Below are positions 1-8,983 of a stretch of DNA of 64,000 bases, in pieces. The DNA lies in contig JANXTR010000012.1 of assembly GCA_025352325.1 (NCBI GenBank), positions 1-64,000 on the forward strand. The letters run 5' to 3'. The notes under the pieces are model-generated. The model ran no database searches and was not told where the DNA came from. It saw only the letters and a list, made by a program, of their open reading frames with translations. Every line of letters starts with the position of its first letter. The first letter of the stretch is position 1. This DNA comes from Microbacteriaceae bacterium. GTDB lineage: Bacteria > Actinomycetota > Actinomycetes > Actinomycetales > Microbacteriaceae. The position numbers and the translations under genes were made by a program.

Positions 1-3
1 CTG

Positions 4-1065
4 ATGGATCCTTACCCCACGGGGAGTGCCCCGCAGACGGCCCAGAATCACGACTTCGACGACGACGGTCAGCCGCGCCGTGCGATCGAGGCGATTCCGA
101 TCGCCGAGTTTCTGCTCGACAGTAGGGCGGTCGTCTCCGCGGTTGAGACGGTCATCGACGGCAAGAGGGAGGCGGTCGAGCTCGCGCTGATGGTCCTCCT
201 GGCGGAAGGGCATCTGCTCGTCGAGGATGTGCCCGGCGTCGGCAAGACCATGCTGGCCCGCTCGCTCGCCCGCAGCGTCGACTGCTCGGTGTCGCGCATC
301 CAGTTCACGCCGGATCTGCTGCCTGCCGACATCACGGGCGTCTCGGTCTACAACCAGAACGACCGCGAGTTCGAGTTCAAACCCGGGCCGGTGTTCGCCA
401 ACATCGTGATCGGCGACGAGATCAACCGTGCCTCGCCCAAGACCCAGTCTGCCCTCCTCGAGAGCATGGAGGAGCGCCAGGTCACCGTCGACGGCACGAC
501 CTACCTGCTGCCGCGGCCGTTCACCGTCATCGCGACCCAGAATCCGATCGAGATGGAGGGCACATACGCTCTCCCCGAGGCGCAGCGCGACCGCTTCATG
601 GCGCGCATCTCGATGGGCTATCCGGATGCCGCCAGTGAGGTCGCCATGCTGCGCCAGCGGGAGACCGGCAGCCCGCTCGACGCGCTCCGGCCCGTCGTCT
701 CGCTGACCCGGCTCGCGCAGATGGTGCAGACGGTCCGCGAGGTGTTCGTCAGCGCCGCGGTCGAACAGTACGCGGTCGCGATCGCCTCGGCGACCCGGGT
801 CGACCGCGAACTCCGGCTCGGGGCCAGCCCCCGCGCCACCCTCCAGCTGGTCCGCGCCGCCAAGGCGCGCGCCGCCCTCGACGGGCGCGACTTCGTGCTC
901 CCCGACGACGTGGATGCCCTGGCCGTGCCCGTCCTGGCCCATCGCCTGATGGCGGTCCGCACCTCCGTCGGCGCGAATCCGTTCGGCGGCGAGGCGCTCG
1001 CCGACATCACCGCCCGCATCGTCGCCTCCACCCCGGTGCCTCTGGGAGCAGCCGGAACCGCGTGA
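4..1065 (+). CDS. MoxR-family AAA+ ATPase
   Basis: A 353-residue cytoplasmic AAA+ ATPase of the MoxR class, which acts as a chaperone in assembling or activating membrane or metal-dependent partners. Walker A (GVGKT) lies near residue 78, Walker B (GDEINRA) near 137 and the sensor-1 motif ATQNP near 178, followed by the usual helical lid. It is first of a MoxR-DUF58-transglutaminase set, the standard partnership of this family. Its TGA overlaps the ATG of an 18-codon ORF leading into the DUF58 gene, so coupled translation is likely. The partner protein is inferred from context only. Confidence 0.93.
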   Translation: MDPYPTGSAPQTAQNHDFDDDGQPRRAIEAIPIAEFLLDSRAVVSAVETVIDGKREAVELALMVLLAEGHLLVEDVPGVGKTMLARSLARSVDCSVSRIQFTPDLLPADITGVSVYNQNDREFEFKPGPVFANIVIGDEINRASPKTQSALLESMEERQVTVDGTTYLLPRPFTVIATQNPIEMEGTYALPEAQRDRFMARISMGYPDAASEVAMLRQRETGSPLDALRPVVSLTRLAQMVQTVREVFVSAAVEQYAVAIASATRVDRELRLGASPRATLQLVRAAKARAALDGRDFVLPDDVDALAVPVLAHRLMAVRTSVGANPFGGEALADITARIVASTPVPLGAAGTA

Positions 1066-1121
1066 TGACGGCCTCTGCAACGGTCTTCGGGGGAACGACC
1101 CCCGGCAGATTCGGCCTCTGA
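1065..1121 (+). CDS. possible 18-residue linking ORF between MoxR and DUF58 genes
   Basis: A tiny ORF whose ATG overlaps the MoxR stop (TGATG) and whose TGA overlaps the ATG of the DUF58 gene (TGATG again). It fills the 55-base gap exactly and could carry ribosomes from one gene to the next. The peptide has no recognisable domain. It may also be a chance arrangement or the remnant of an earlier, longer DUF58 N-terminus. Confidence 0.25.
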   Translation: MTASATVFGGTTPGRFGL

Positions 1122-2521
1122 TGGCGAACCGTCGGGTGCGACGTCGACAGCTGCAGCAGCGCGAGCGCGCCGCCGCGGCGGTCCGGCGTGCGCCGCGCGG
1201 GCAGACCCGCGGGGGGTCGAACGCGAGCGACCGGTCGTTCGGCTCGCGGGGAACCCTGGCGCGCGCGCAGCGGCTCCTCCCGAGTGCGCGCGGCGTCGGC
1301 ACCGCCCTGGTCGGAGTACTCGCCTTCGTGTTCGCCTACAGCGCCGGTCGTCGCGAGGCGCTGGTCGTCGCGGCCGCGGCCTTCCTGCTCGTCGGGACGG
1401 GGCTGCTGGTGGCCCGGATCCGACGGCCGCGGTTCGAGGTAGTGCGCCTCTTCTCGCCGCCGGTGGTGTCGGCCGGGGCTCCGGTGCAGGTGAGCCTGCG
1501 CATCCGGAACCTGGCGGCAGGCGCGAGCCCGCAACTGCTGTGGAACGACGCGATCCCGTGGCAGGAGTTCATCCCGCCTCAGGAGTTGCTGCCGATCGGC
1601 GGCGGCACGAGCCAGCACCGGGTCGTCACGGTCGGCTACGAGCTGCTCCCGCCCCGCCGCGGGCTCTACGAGATCGGCCCGCTTGTCGTTGAGCACGAGG
1701 ACCCGTACGGGATGTCGCGCTCCACGCTCGCGCTCGGCGATGCAGACCGGCTCGTGGTGGTGCCCGCGATCGTCGACCTGCCGACTGGAGGCCCGAACCT
1801 GGCGGATGGCGAGGGATCCGCTCAGCTCGTGCAGCGCCGTGTGACCGGCAACGACGACGACCTCACGACCCGCGAATACCGTGCGGGGGATGCTCTGCGC
1901 CGCGTCCACTGGCGAGCATCAGCTCGGCGCGGCCAGCTGATGGTCCGCCAGGAGGAGCACCGCAGCCACCCGGACGCGCGGATCGTGCTAGACACTCGGC
2001 TGGCCGGCTACCCCGACGCCGACATCGACGACTCCGACAGCTGGCATCCGACCTCAAGCAGCGACGCCTTCGAGTGGGGTGTCAAGATGCTCGCCTCGCT
2101 CGGCGTGCACCTCGACTCCTCGGGTTTCTCGGTCGCCGTCGAGGAGACCGCGAAACCGCAGATCGATCCGCTCGGGGAGCGCTGGGACGGTTCGCGGCGC
2201 GAGGGATTCCTGACCAGCCTGGCCGGCGTCAGCCTCGTGGATGACGGCCCCGACCGCCTGCAGCGGGCCGGCGTCGTCGACGCCCCCGGTCCGATCTTCG
2301 CGGTTCTGGGCGACCCCGAGGACCTCACGGTGAGCTGGCTGATTCGGCATCGGCGCGCGGGCGACGTCGCGATCGCGTTCCTCGTCGAGCCCCGCCCGGC
2401 CGTGCTCGATCGCCTGAACGGGGCCGGCTGGCTGTGCGTGCCGGTGCACCCGTGGGATGACCCGGCCGCCGCCTGGAAGGCCGCGTCGACCGAGGCAGGA
2501 TACATCCGTGGCGCTCACTGA
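1121..2521 (+). CDS. DUF58 domain membrane protein
   Basis: A 466-residue protein with a basic N-terminal tail and a hydrophobic segment pair at about residues 63-98. An extracytoplasmic-like region is followed by the DUF58 signature REYRAGDALRRVHW near residue 250. DUF58 proteins accompany MoxR ATPases and are thought to be their membrane-linked partners, with a von Willebrand A-like fold after the DUF58 motif. The 3' end overlaps the GTG start of the transglutaminase gene by 14 bases, so the three genes form one operon. The cellular target is unknown. Confidence 0.9.
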   Translation: MANRRVRRRQLQQRERAAAAVRRAPRGQTRGGSNASDRSFGSRGTLARAQRLLPSARGVGTALVGVLAFVFAYSAGRREALVVAAAAFLLVGTGLLVARIRRPRFEVVRLFSPPVVSAGAPVQVSLRIRNLAAGASPQLLWNDAIPWQEFIPPQELLPIGGGTSQHRVVTVGYELLPPRRGLYEIGPLVVEHEDPYGMSRSTLALGDADRLVVVPAIVDLPTGGPNLADGEGSAQLVQRRVTGNDDDLTTREYRAGDALRRVHWRASARRGQLMVRQEEHRSHPDARIVLDTRLAGYPDADIDDSDSWHPTSSSDAFEWGVKMLASLGVHLDSSGFSVAVEETAKPQIDPLGERWDGSRREGFLTSLAGVSLVDDGPDRLQRAGVVDAPGPIFAVLGDPEDLTVSWLIRHRRAGDVAIAFLVEPRPAVLDRLNGAGWLCVPVHPWDDPAAAWKAASTEAGYIRGAH

Positions 2522-4784
2522 CGTCCGGCGGTCCGCCGTCGCGCCGCGCCCCAAGCGGACGTCCACCCCCGAGAAGACGCAGTGGGCCCGCCCTGCCGTG
2601 CCGCGGCGTCCATATGCTTGGACGCGCATGTTTGTGCTGGCGGCGACTCTGCTCGTCTCGCTCGGTGGGCTCCACGTCGCGCTGACTGAGACCTCCTGGT
2701 GGATCGTCGGCTCGCTGATTCTCCTGCTCGTTCTCGTCGCCACCACGCTGACCCGTCAGCTGACCCGTCCGGCCTGGCTGCCGACTCTCGTGGGCGGGCT
2801 TGTTGGACTGGCGGCGCTGACCGTCGGCTACGCCGCAGACACGGCGCTGCTCGGCATCATCCCGACGCCGTCGACCGTCGGCCGGTTCGCCCAGCTGACC
2901 AATGAGGCCTGGAACGAGATCGCCGTGCAGACGATTCCGGCGACGCCCGAGCTGAGCATCGTCTTCCTGATCGCGAGTTCGGCGATCGGAATCGCGCTGC
3001 TCGGCGACGTCGCGCTCCGCGTGGCTCCCGCGCTGACGGCCCTGCCGATCCTGATCCTGCTGGTGATCCCGGTCGCGGTGCGAGCCGGCATCGCGGAGCC
3101 GTTCTGGTTCATCTTCGCGGCGGCCGGATATCTGGCTCTGCTGCGGATCGGACGGCGGCGGGCGAGCGGACGCGGCCTGATCGTGATCGGTGCGGCCGTC
3201 GTGGCGGGATCCTTCGTGCTCGCCTCGGTGCTCCCTCCCGTGGAGCAGTCGGCCGAGCCGACCAACTCGAGCGGCGTCGCGACCGGCATCAACCCGCTCA
3301 TCAACCTGGGCGACGACCTGCGCCGCGGGGCGCCCGTCACGGCGGTCACTTACACGACCAAGGACGACGAGGCGGTCTACCTGCGCCTCGCGACCCTGTC
3401 CGGCTTCGACGGCCGCTCCTGGGCGCCGCAGCTGATCCCGCCGACCTCGAAGAACAACCTCGCCACCTTCCCGACCGCGACGGGGCTCACCACCACGGTC
3501 CGCCAGACGAAGGAGACCGCGAAGGTCATGGTGGGCGGCATCCAGGGCCTGTGGCTCCCGGTGCCGTACCCGACGACCAAGGTGATCGGCGCCACGGGCT
3601 CGTGGTTCTGGGAGCCGCAGGGGCTCTCGGTGCGCAGTGCGGACACGAACGTCGGCGGGCAGAGCTACACCGCGAGCTTCCTGGCGGTGCAGCCGAACCT
3701 GACGCAACTGCGTGCCGCCGTGCCTGACACGCAGCTCAGCCGCAGCTACCTCGAACTCCCCGCCGACCTGCCGGGCATCATCACCAGCACGGCCAACTCG
3801 GTCGCCGGCTCGGCCGCCACCGAGTACGACAAGGCCCTCGCGCTGCAGAACTTCTTCACCAGCGGCGCATTCGAGTACTCGACAACCGCTCCTGTGGCGC
3901 AGGGCTACGACGGCACGGGCGCGGATGTCGTGGCCGAGTTCCTGCGCAGGAAGGCCGGCTACTGCGTCCACTTCTCATCGGCGATGGCGATCATGGCGCG
4001 CGTGCTCGGCATCCCCGCGCGCGTGGCAGTCGGATTCCAGCCCGGTACGCCGAGCGTCGTGAACGGCAAGACGGTCTTCACGGTCAGCACCCACGACCTG
4101 CACGCCTGGCCCGAACTGTACTTCACCGGAATCGGCTGGCTGCGCTTCGAGCCGACGCCCGGCCGCGGCGCCGCGCCGACGTACTCGGTCCCGGCGGCGG
4201 TCGACCAGCTGCCGACCGATGCCGCGACCGCCGGTGCCACGGCCGCGCCGACCGCGACCGCGACGCCGACCGCCAACGCCGGCCGCGATGTCCCGACCGA
4301 CCAGGCCTCCTCGGCGTCTGCGGGCGGCGCCCAGGGCGGGTTCAACGCGGCTCCGCTCGTGGCGTTCATCGTGCTGCTGCTGCTGCTGGCAGCGGCGCTG
4401 AGCCCCGCGCTCGGCCGCATTCTCGTCCGCTGGCGCCGCGAGACGGGCGTCGCGCGAGGGCGCGACCCCGCGGCCAACGCCTGGGCAGAGGTGCGGGACA
4501 CCGCGCGCGATCACGGCTGGCTGGCCCCCGAGACCGAGACGGCGCGCGAGTTCGCGGCCCGGCTCTCGATGGTGCTGGCCTCCGACTCCGACGCGATCGC
4601 CGACTTCCGCGGCAAGGTCGAAGCGAACGCCTACGGACGACCGGATGCCGCGGCGCTCAGCCTCCACGAGCTGCGCGAGCTGCGCCACGCCATCGCCAGC
4701 TCGGTCGCGGCGCGGGAGCGCCTCCGCGCGATCTTCCTGCCCGCCTCGTTACTCGCCCGCGTGCGGTACGACCCCGACTCCTAG
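2508..4784 (+). CDS. TgpA-like transglutaminase domain membrane protein
   Basis: GTG at 2508 is chosen because it gives a tight overlap with the DUF58 gene; an ATG at 2457 in the same frame would add 17 residues. The protein has 758 residues. Several N-terminal membrane helices precede a periplasm-facing transglutaminase-like domain with Cys486 in GYCVHFSSAMA and His532 in HDLHAWPE. A Thr/Ala/Pro linker, another membrane helix near residue 620 and a cytoplasmic DUF4129-like tail follow. The layout matches TgpA-type proteins of MoxR-DUF58 clusters. The wall or protein substrate is not shown by the sequence. Confidence 0.9.
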   Translation: MALTDVRRSAVAPRPKRTSTPEKTQWARPAVPRRPYAWTRMFVLAATLLVSLGGLHVALTETSWWIVGSLILLLVLVATTLTRQLTRPAWLPTLVGGLVGLAALTVGYAADTALLGIIPTPSTVGRFAQLTNEAWNEIAVQTIPATPELSIVFLIASSAIGIALLGDVALRVAPALTALPILILLVIPVAVRAGIAEPFWFIFAAAGYLALLRIGRRRASGRGLIVIGAAVVAGSFVLASVLPPVEQSAEPTNSSGVATGINPLINLGDDLRRGAPVTAVTYTTKDDEAVYLRLATLSGFDGRSWAPQLIPPTSKNNLATFPTATGLTTTVRQTKETAKVMVGGIQGLWLPVPYPTTKVIGATGSWFWEPQGLSVRSADTNVGGQSYTASFLAVQPNLTQLRAAVPDTQLSRSYLELPADLPGIITSTANSVAGSAATEYDKALALQNFFTSGAFEYSTTAPVAQGYDGTGADVVAEFLRRKAGYCVHFSSAMAIMARVLGIPARVAVGFQPGTPSVVNGKTVFTVSTHDLHAWPELYFTGIGWLRFEPTPGRGAAPTYSVPAAVDQLPTDAATAGATAAPTATATPTANAGRDVPTDQASSASAGGAQGGFNAAPLVAFIVLLLLLAAALSPALGRILVRWRRETGVARGRDPAANAWAEVRDTARDHGWLAPETETAREFAARLSMVLASDSDAIADFRGKVEANAYGRPDAAALSLHELRELRHAIASSVAARERLRAIFLPASLLARVRYDPDS

Positions 4785-4821
4785 CGGCGTACGCGGGCCG
4801 GCGATCCCTCAGACTGGACGC

Positions 4822-5460
4822 ATGCACACGGGCGGCTGGACGGTCATCATCCCGGTCAAGCCCGCGCTGTCGGCGAAGTCACGGCTCGGGCTCGGACCCG
4901 GGTTCGCGCGTGCACTCGCGCTCGATACCGTCGCCGCGGTGGTGGCCTGCGACGCGGTGGCGCGTGTCATCGTGGTGACCTCGGATGCGGACTTCCGGCC
5001 GCCGGGCGCCGAGATCGCCGAGGAGGCCTCGCCCGCGGGGATCGACGCGGCCATCCGCACCGGCGTGTCGCTCGTGGTCGAGGGCTCCTGCGCCGAAGTG
5101 CCATCGCTCGGCTCGTCCGATTCACCCGCTGGCCCGCTCGCCGCCCTGCTCGGCGACCTGCCGTCCCTCCGCCCCGCGGATCTTGCCGCCGCCCTCGCCC
5201 TCGCCGCCGCCCACCCGCGCGCGTTCGTCACCGACCGCGAGTCGACCGGAACGACCCTGGTGACGGCGGCCGCCGGGTTGCCGCTTCTCACCGCTTTCGG
5301 CCCCGGCTCCGCCGCCGCCCACCGAGCGCTCGGCCTGCGGCAACTGGAGCTCCTGTTCGGCAGCACGGTCACGGCCGACGTCGACACCATCGAACAACTC
5401 GACCGGGCCCGCGACCTCGGACTCGGTCCGGCAACCCTTGCGGCGCTCGCTGCACGCTGA
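4822..5460 (+). CDS. cofC: 2-phospho-L-lactate/phosphoenolpyruvate guanylyltransferase (F420 synthesis)
   Basis: A 212-residue nucleotidyltransferase of the CofC/FbiD family. It activates phosphoenolpyruvate or 2-phospho-L-lactate with GTP for coenzyme F420 side-chain assembly. The N-terminus TVIIPVKPALSAKSRLG is the family signature, and LLGDLPSLRPADL carries the acidic metal-binding region. ATG 4822 is chosen over upstream in-frame codons because the signature starts four residues later. It is convergent with cofD, which uses its product, across a gap holding a long inverted repeat. Whether the substrate is lactate- or pyruvate-derived cannot be told from the sequence. Confidence 0.9.
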   Translation: MHTGGWTVIIPVKPALSAKSRLGLGPGFARALALDTVAAVVACDAVARVIVVTSDADFRPPGAEIAEEASPAGIDAAIRTGVSLVVEGSCAEVPSLGSSDSPAGPLAALLGDLPSLRPADLAAALALAAAHPRAFVTDRESTGTTLVTAAAGLPLLTAFGPGSAAAHRALGLRQLELLFGSTVTADVDTIEQLDRARDLGLGPATLAALAAR

Positions 5461-5517
5461 GGGGGTCTGGGTCCGAAGCGGCGTCGAGGTCGGGATGAGG
5501 CGGTCCTCCATTCGCTG

Positions 5518-5588
5518 CGTTCCGCATCTCGTGCCTGTTCCGGGGGCACTGCTTCCTGAGCGCGGGAATGGGCACGAGATGCGGAACG
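5518..5588. repeat. 18-bp perfect inverted repeat between cofC and cofD
   Basis: Arms at 5518-5535 and 5571-5588 are exact reverse complements, separated by 35 bases. The repeat sits in the 188-base gap between two convergent genes, so it could serve as a bidirectional terminator. There is no clear T-run after either arm and the loop is long, so it may instead be a mobile palindromic remnant. Confidence 0.6.
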
Positions 5589-5648
5589 TGCCGGCAGGAA
5601 CCGCCCGTCCCGGAGGCGGCAGGCGGCAGGCGGCGAACGGTAGACGAC

Positions 5649-6674
5649 TCAGCGGTCGTCGCGCAGGAGCTGTTCGGCGAGTTCGAGGGCAGCGGCTGCG
5701 ATCGCCGCGCTGGTGGCCGGGTCGCGCATCCAGAGGGGAACAGCGCGGGTCTCGATGCCCTCGGCAGTGAGCGGCGCGGCAACTGAGGCGTCGACCTCGT
5801 CCACGAGCCAGCCATCGAGCACCCCGACCGAGGTGTTGCGGCCCGAAGCCGCCCCGCTCCGCGCCCCGTAATGCCGGGCGGCGGCCGCGGCATCCGTGGC
5901 GACGCCGATCGCCGTCAGGCAGGCGTCGGCCATGCCTCGCACGACCGCACCGCCGATGATCGGGGAGACGCCGACGACGGGCGCCGGGGAGGCCCGCAGC
6001 GCCTCGCGCAGCCCGGGGATGGCGAGGATCGTGTCGATCGACACGACCGGATTCGACGGGGCGAGCACGATCAGCTCGGCCGCGGCCAGCGCGTCGAGCA
6101 CGCCGGGGGCGGGATGTGCCTCGGCCAGCCCGAGCTGCTCGAAGCGGAGTGCGGGCAGCGAGGCGCGGTAGCGCGTCCACCACTCCTGGAAGTGCAGCGA
6201 GAGCTCCGAGCCCGGGCGGTCCGGGTCGTCGACCACGACATGTGTCTCGGCCTCCTCGTCGGTGGCGGGCAGCAGCCGCACCCCGATCGGCCAGCGCGCC
6301 TGCAGACGCGAGACGACCTCGTGCAGCGGAACGCCTTCGCGCAGCCACGAGGTGCGCGCGATTGACGCCGAGAGGTCGAGATCGCCGAGCGTGAACCACG
6401 GATGCCCGATGCCCCAGGCGGCGAGCTCCGCCGAGACGCGTTCGGTCTCGCCGACGCGACCCCAGCCGCGCTGCGTGTCGTTCAGGCCCGCGAGCGTGTA
6501 AAGAACCGTATCGAGGTCGGGCGTGATGCGCAGACCCGCCAACCACAGGTCGTCTGCGGTGTTCACGATCGCGGTGAGCGTGGCATCCGGATGCTGCGCG
6601 CGCAGCTGATCCCGCATGCCGAGCAGGAACCGCGATCCGCCCACGCCGCCCGCGAGCACGACCACGTTCTTCAT
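5649..6674 (-). CDS. cofD: 2-phospho-L-lactate transferase / FO transferase (F420 synthesis)
   Basis: A 341-residue CofD/FbiA-family enzyme that joins the activated three-carbon unit to FO, giving F420-0 or dehydro-F420-0. The N-terminus NVVVLAGGVGGSRFLLG is the characteristic glycine-rich loop, and LAPSNPVVSIDTIL with VGVSPIIGGAVVRGMAD match the conserved core. It is convergent with cofC. No glutamyl ligase (fbiB) or FO synthase (fbiC) gene lies in the window, so the pathway must be completed elsewhere. Two luciferase-like proteins in this window are candidate users of the cofactor. Confidence 0.94.
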   Translation of the reverse strand: MKNVVVLAGGVGGSRFLLGMRDQLRAQHPDATLTAIVNTADDLWLAGLRITPDLDTVLYTLAGLNDTQRGWGRVGETERVSAELAAWGIGHPWFTLGDLDLSASIARTSWLREGVPLHEVVSRLQARWPIGVRLLPATDEEAETHVVVDDPDRPGSELSLHFQEWWTRYRASLPALRFEQLGLAEAHPAPGVLDALAAAELIVLAPSNPVVSIDTILAIPGLREALRASPAPVVGVSPIIGGAVVRGMADACLTAIGVATDAAAAARHYGARSGAASGRNTSVGVLDGWLVDEVDASVAAPLTAEGIETRAVPLWMRDPATSAAIAAAALELAEQLLRDDR

Positions 6675-6683
6675 GGTTCGAAC

Positions 6684-8006
6684 CTACGCGCCCGCCGCCG
6701 CGGCCAGCGCCGCCCCGACCGCCGCCACATCGTCGCGCACCATCCCGACGGTGACGCGCACGAATCCACCCGGCTCACCGAGCTGGAAGGGCGCGCCCGG
6801 CGCGACCCGGATGCCGGCCGCCGCGAGCTGCACCATGGCGGAACGCTCGTCGTCCACCCGCAGCCAGGCGTTGATCCCGTCGCCCGCGCGCAGGCTCGCA
6901 CCCCGGGCGTGGACGGCGGCCGCGAGTTCGAGCTGCCGGTGCCGGTACGTCTCGCGGGCGGCCTCGACCTGGGCGACCGATTCCGGATCGGTGAGCAGTT
7001 CGTAGAGGATCGCCTGCATCAGCCGCGAGGTCCACCCGGGCCCGAGCAGTCGGCGCGCCACCACGCGATCGACGAGGGCGCGCGGTCCACCGAGCGCGCC
7101 GATCCGCAGGTCGGGTCCGTGCGACTTCGAGAAGCTGCGTACGTGCAGCACGCGTTCGGGCAGCCAGGTGGCGAGCGTGACATCCGGGGCGGTACTGATC
7201 GAACCCGAGTGGTCGTCCTCGAGCACGACCGCGTTCTCGGCGGTGCGGCTGCGACTCAGCAGGGATGCCAGCTCGTGCGCCCGCGCGGTCGAGAGCGATA
7301 TCCCCGTGGGGTTCTGCGCCCGTGGCTGCAGCACCACCAGCGTCGGACCGGCAGCCAGCGCCCGCGCGAACTCCTGCGGGATCATCCCCTGCTCGTCGAG
7401 GTGGACCGGCACCGGCTCCAGCCCGTACTGCTCGAGCAGATCCATGAAGGGCGGGAACGTCGGGTTCTCGACGACGACCCGGTCGCCGAAGCGCGCGATC
7501 GTCGAGAGGACTCGGTCGATGGCATCCAGCGCCCCGTTGGTGACGGTGATCGACTCGACGGGGCAGGGCCAGCTGTCGCGCATCAGATCGTGCAGCTCGG
7601 GGATGTCGGGCAACTGCTGGTAGCTGGCCGTGTCGGCACGGGCCGAGACGCGTGACATCGCCGGCCCGAGGGCGGGGAGCAGCTCTGGGTCCGGCGTGCC
7701 GAGCGAGAGGTCGAGGCGCGCCTCCTGCGAGGCGCCGAGGTCGCGGTAGCGGCGCGGCAGCCACTCACGGGGGGCGGACCGCACGAAGCTGCCGCTGCGC
7801 CCGCGACTCGTGATGAGCCCGGCCGCGGCCAGGGTCTGCCAGGCGTGGCTGACGGTGGCTGGACTGACACCGAGATCCACGGCGAGCTCCCGGACGGTCG
7901 GCAGCCGGTCACCCGGGCCGAGGTCGCCGGTCGTGATCAGGCGCGCGATGCCGGTCGCGATCCCCTGGGGGGAGTGCTCCTCGATCGCCAGGGCTACCGA
8001 CTTCAT
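6684..8006 (-). CDS. MocR-type transcription regulator (GntR helix-turn-helix fused to aminotransferase domain)
   Basis: A 440-residue fusion. Residues 12-75 form a GntR winged helix (PTVRELAVDLGVSPATVSHA), and about 95-440 form a fold-type I aminotransferase domain with the PLP lysine K294 in SFSKSHGPDLRIG, QNPTG at 231-235 and an Asp pair near 264. MocR proteins sense an amino acid through its PLP aldimine. The gene is divergent from the pyrimidine/hydantoin operon with an inverted repeat at 8047-8071 between them, so it probably controls that operon. Beta-alanine or a similar beta-amino acid is an attractive but inferred effector. ATG 8006 places the domain start correctly. Confidence 0.9.
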   Translation of the reverse strand: MKSVALAIEEHSPQGIATGIARLITTGDLGPGDRLPTVRELAVDLGVSPATVSHAWQTLAAAGLITSRGRSGSFVRSAPREWLPRRYRDLGASQEARLDLSLGTPDPELLPALGPAMSRVSARADTASYQQLPDIPELHDLMRDSWPCPVESITVTNGALDAIDRVLSTIARFGDRVVVENPTFPPFMDLLEQYGLEPVPVHLDEQGMIPQEFARALAAGPTLVVLQPRAQNPTGISLSTARAHELASLLSRSRTAENAVVLEDDHSGSISTAPDVTLATWLPERVLHVRSFSKSHGPDLRIGALGGPRALVDRVVARRLLGPGWTSRLMQAILYELLTDPESVAQVEAARETYRHRQLELAAAVHARGASLRAGDGINAWLRVDDERSAMVQLAAAGIRVAPGAPFQLGEPGGFVRVTVGMVRDDVAAVGAALAAAAGA

Positions 8007-8046
8007 CCGAACCGCCGTAACTTTGCGCCACTGATTCTTTTTTACC

Positions 8047-8071
8047 TTGACGTCACCAGACGTAACGTCAA
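8047..8071. promoter_or_regulatory. probable MocR operator (TTGACGT-N11-ACGTCAA)
   Basis: TTGACGT (8047-8053) and ACGTCAA (8065-8071) form a perfect 7-base inverted repeat. Within it TGACGTCA (8048-8055) is itself palindromic, and a near copy TAACGTCA lies at 8063-8070, 15 bases on. It lies in the only gap (8007-8124) between the regulator and the operon, 54 bases before the first operon ATG. Binding by the adjacent regulator is inferred. Confidence 0.6.
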
Positions 8072-8124
8072 TGAAATGTTCAAGGCGAACAATAACAAAA
8101 GCACCATCGCTGAGGGAGACAGAT

Positions 8125-8973
8125 ATGACGATCGTCCGAGCCGCAATCACCCAGACCACCTGGACCGGGGACAAGGAGTCGATGATCGCCAAGCACGAGC
8201 AGTTCGCCCGCGACGCCGCGGCGGACGGTGCCCAGATCGTCTGCTTCCAGGAGCTGTTCTACGGCCCGTACTTCGGTATCACCGAAGATAAGAAGTACTA
8301 CCGCTACGCCGAGCAGTCCGACGGTCCGATCGTGACGCACTTCGCCGCGCTGGCCAAGGAGCTCGGCATCGTGCTCATTCTCCCGATCTACGAGGAGGAC
8401 ATCACCGGCGTGTACTACAACACCGCGGTGATCGTGGATGCCGACGGCACGGTGCTCGGCCAGTACCGCAAGCACCACATTCCGAACCTCGACCGCTTCT
8501 GGGAGAAGTTCTACTTCCGCCCGGGCAACGGCGGCTACCCGGTGTTCGACACCGCGGTCGGCAAGGTGGGCCTCTACATCTGCTACGACCGTCACTTCCC
8601 CGAGGGATGGCGCGAGCTCGGCCTGGGCGGAGCGCATATGGTCTTCAACCCGAACGCCACCAAGCCCGGGCTGTCGAACCGGCTGTGGGAGGTCGAAGGA
8701 CCGGCCGCCGCCGTCGCGAACGGCTACTTCGTGCTGCAGCCCAACCGCGTCGGCCGCGAGGACAACGAGTACGGCGAGCTCGCTGTCGACTTCTACGGCA
8801 CTAGTCAGGTGATCGACCCGCGCGGCAACTTCGTGGGCGAGCGCGGCTCGGGCGAGCACGAGGAGATCCTCATCCGCGACCTCGACATGGATATGGTGCA
8901 GCAGATGCGCGACGACTGGCAGTTCTACCGCGACCGTCGCCCGGAGTCGTACACGAACATCCCGAAGCCGTAA
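8125..8973 (+). CDS. nitrilase-superfamily amidohydrolase, probable beta-ureidopropionase
   Basis: A 282-residue carbon-nitrogen hydrolase with the catalytic triad Glu43 (FQELFYGPYF), Lys116 (YRKHHIP) and Cys153 (YICYDRHFPE). The family hydrolyses N-carbamoyl amides; next to a dihydropyrimidinase the likely reaction is N-carbamoyl-beta-alanine to beta-alanine, CO2 and ammonia. ATG 8125 follows GAGGGAGAC and is preferred to upstream codons that would overlap the operator. It is first in a same-strand run of eight genes. N-carbamoylputrescine amidase is a close relative, but context argues against it. Confidence 0.88.
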   Translation: MTIVRAAITQTTWTGDKESMIAKHEQFARDAAADGAQIVCFQELFYGPYFGITEDKKYYRYAEQSDGPIVTHFAALAKELGIVLILPIYEEDITGVYYNTAVIVDADGTVLGQYRKHHIPNLDRFWEKFYFRPGNGGYPVFDTAVGKVGLYICYDRHFPEGWRELGLGGAHMVFNPNATKPGLSNRLWEVEGPAAAVANGYFVLQPNRVGREDNEYGELAVDFYGTSQVIDPRGNFVGERGSGEHEEILIRDLDMDMVQQMRDDWQFYRDRRPESYTNIPKP

Positions 8974-8983
8974 GGAGCCCACC

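Noticed and set aside
2325-3971. Long antisense frame opposite the DUF58 and transglutaminase genes
   Set aside because: High-GC third positions keep opposite frames open. The product is Arg/Gly/Asp-rich without domains, and the plus-strand genes are certain.
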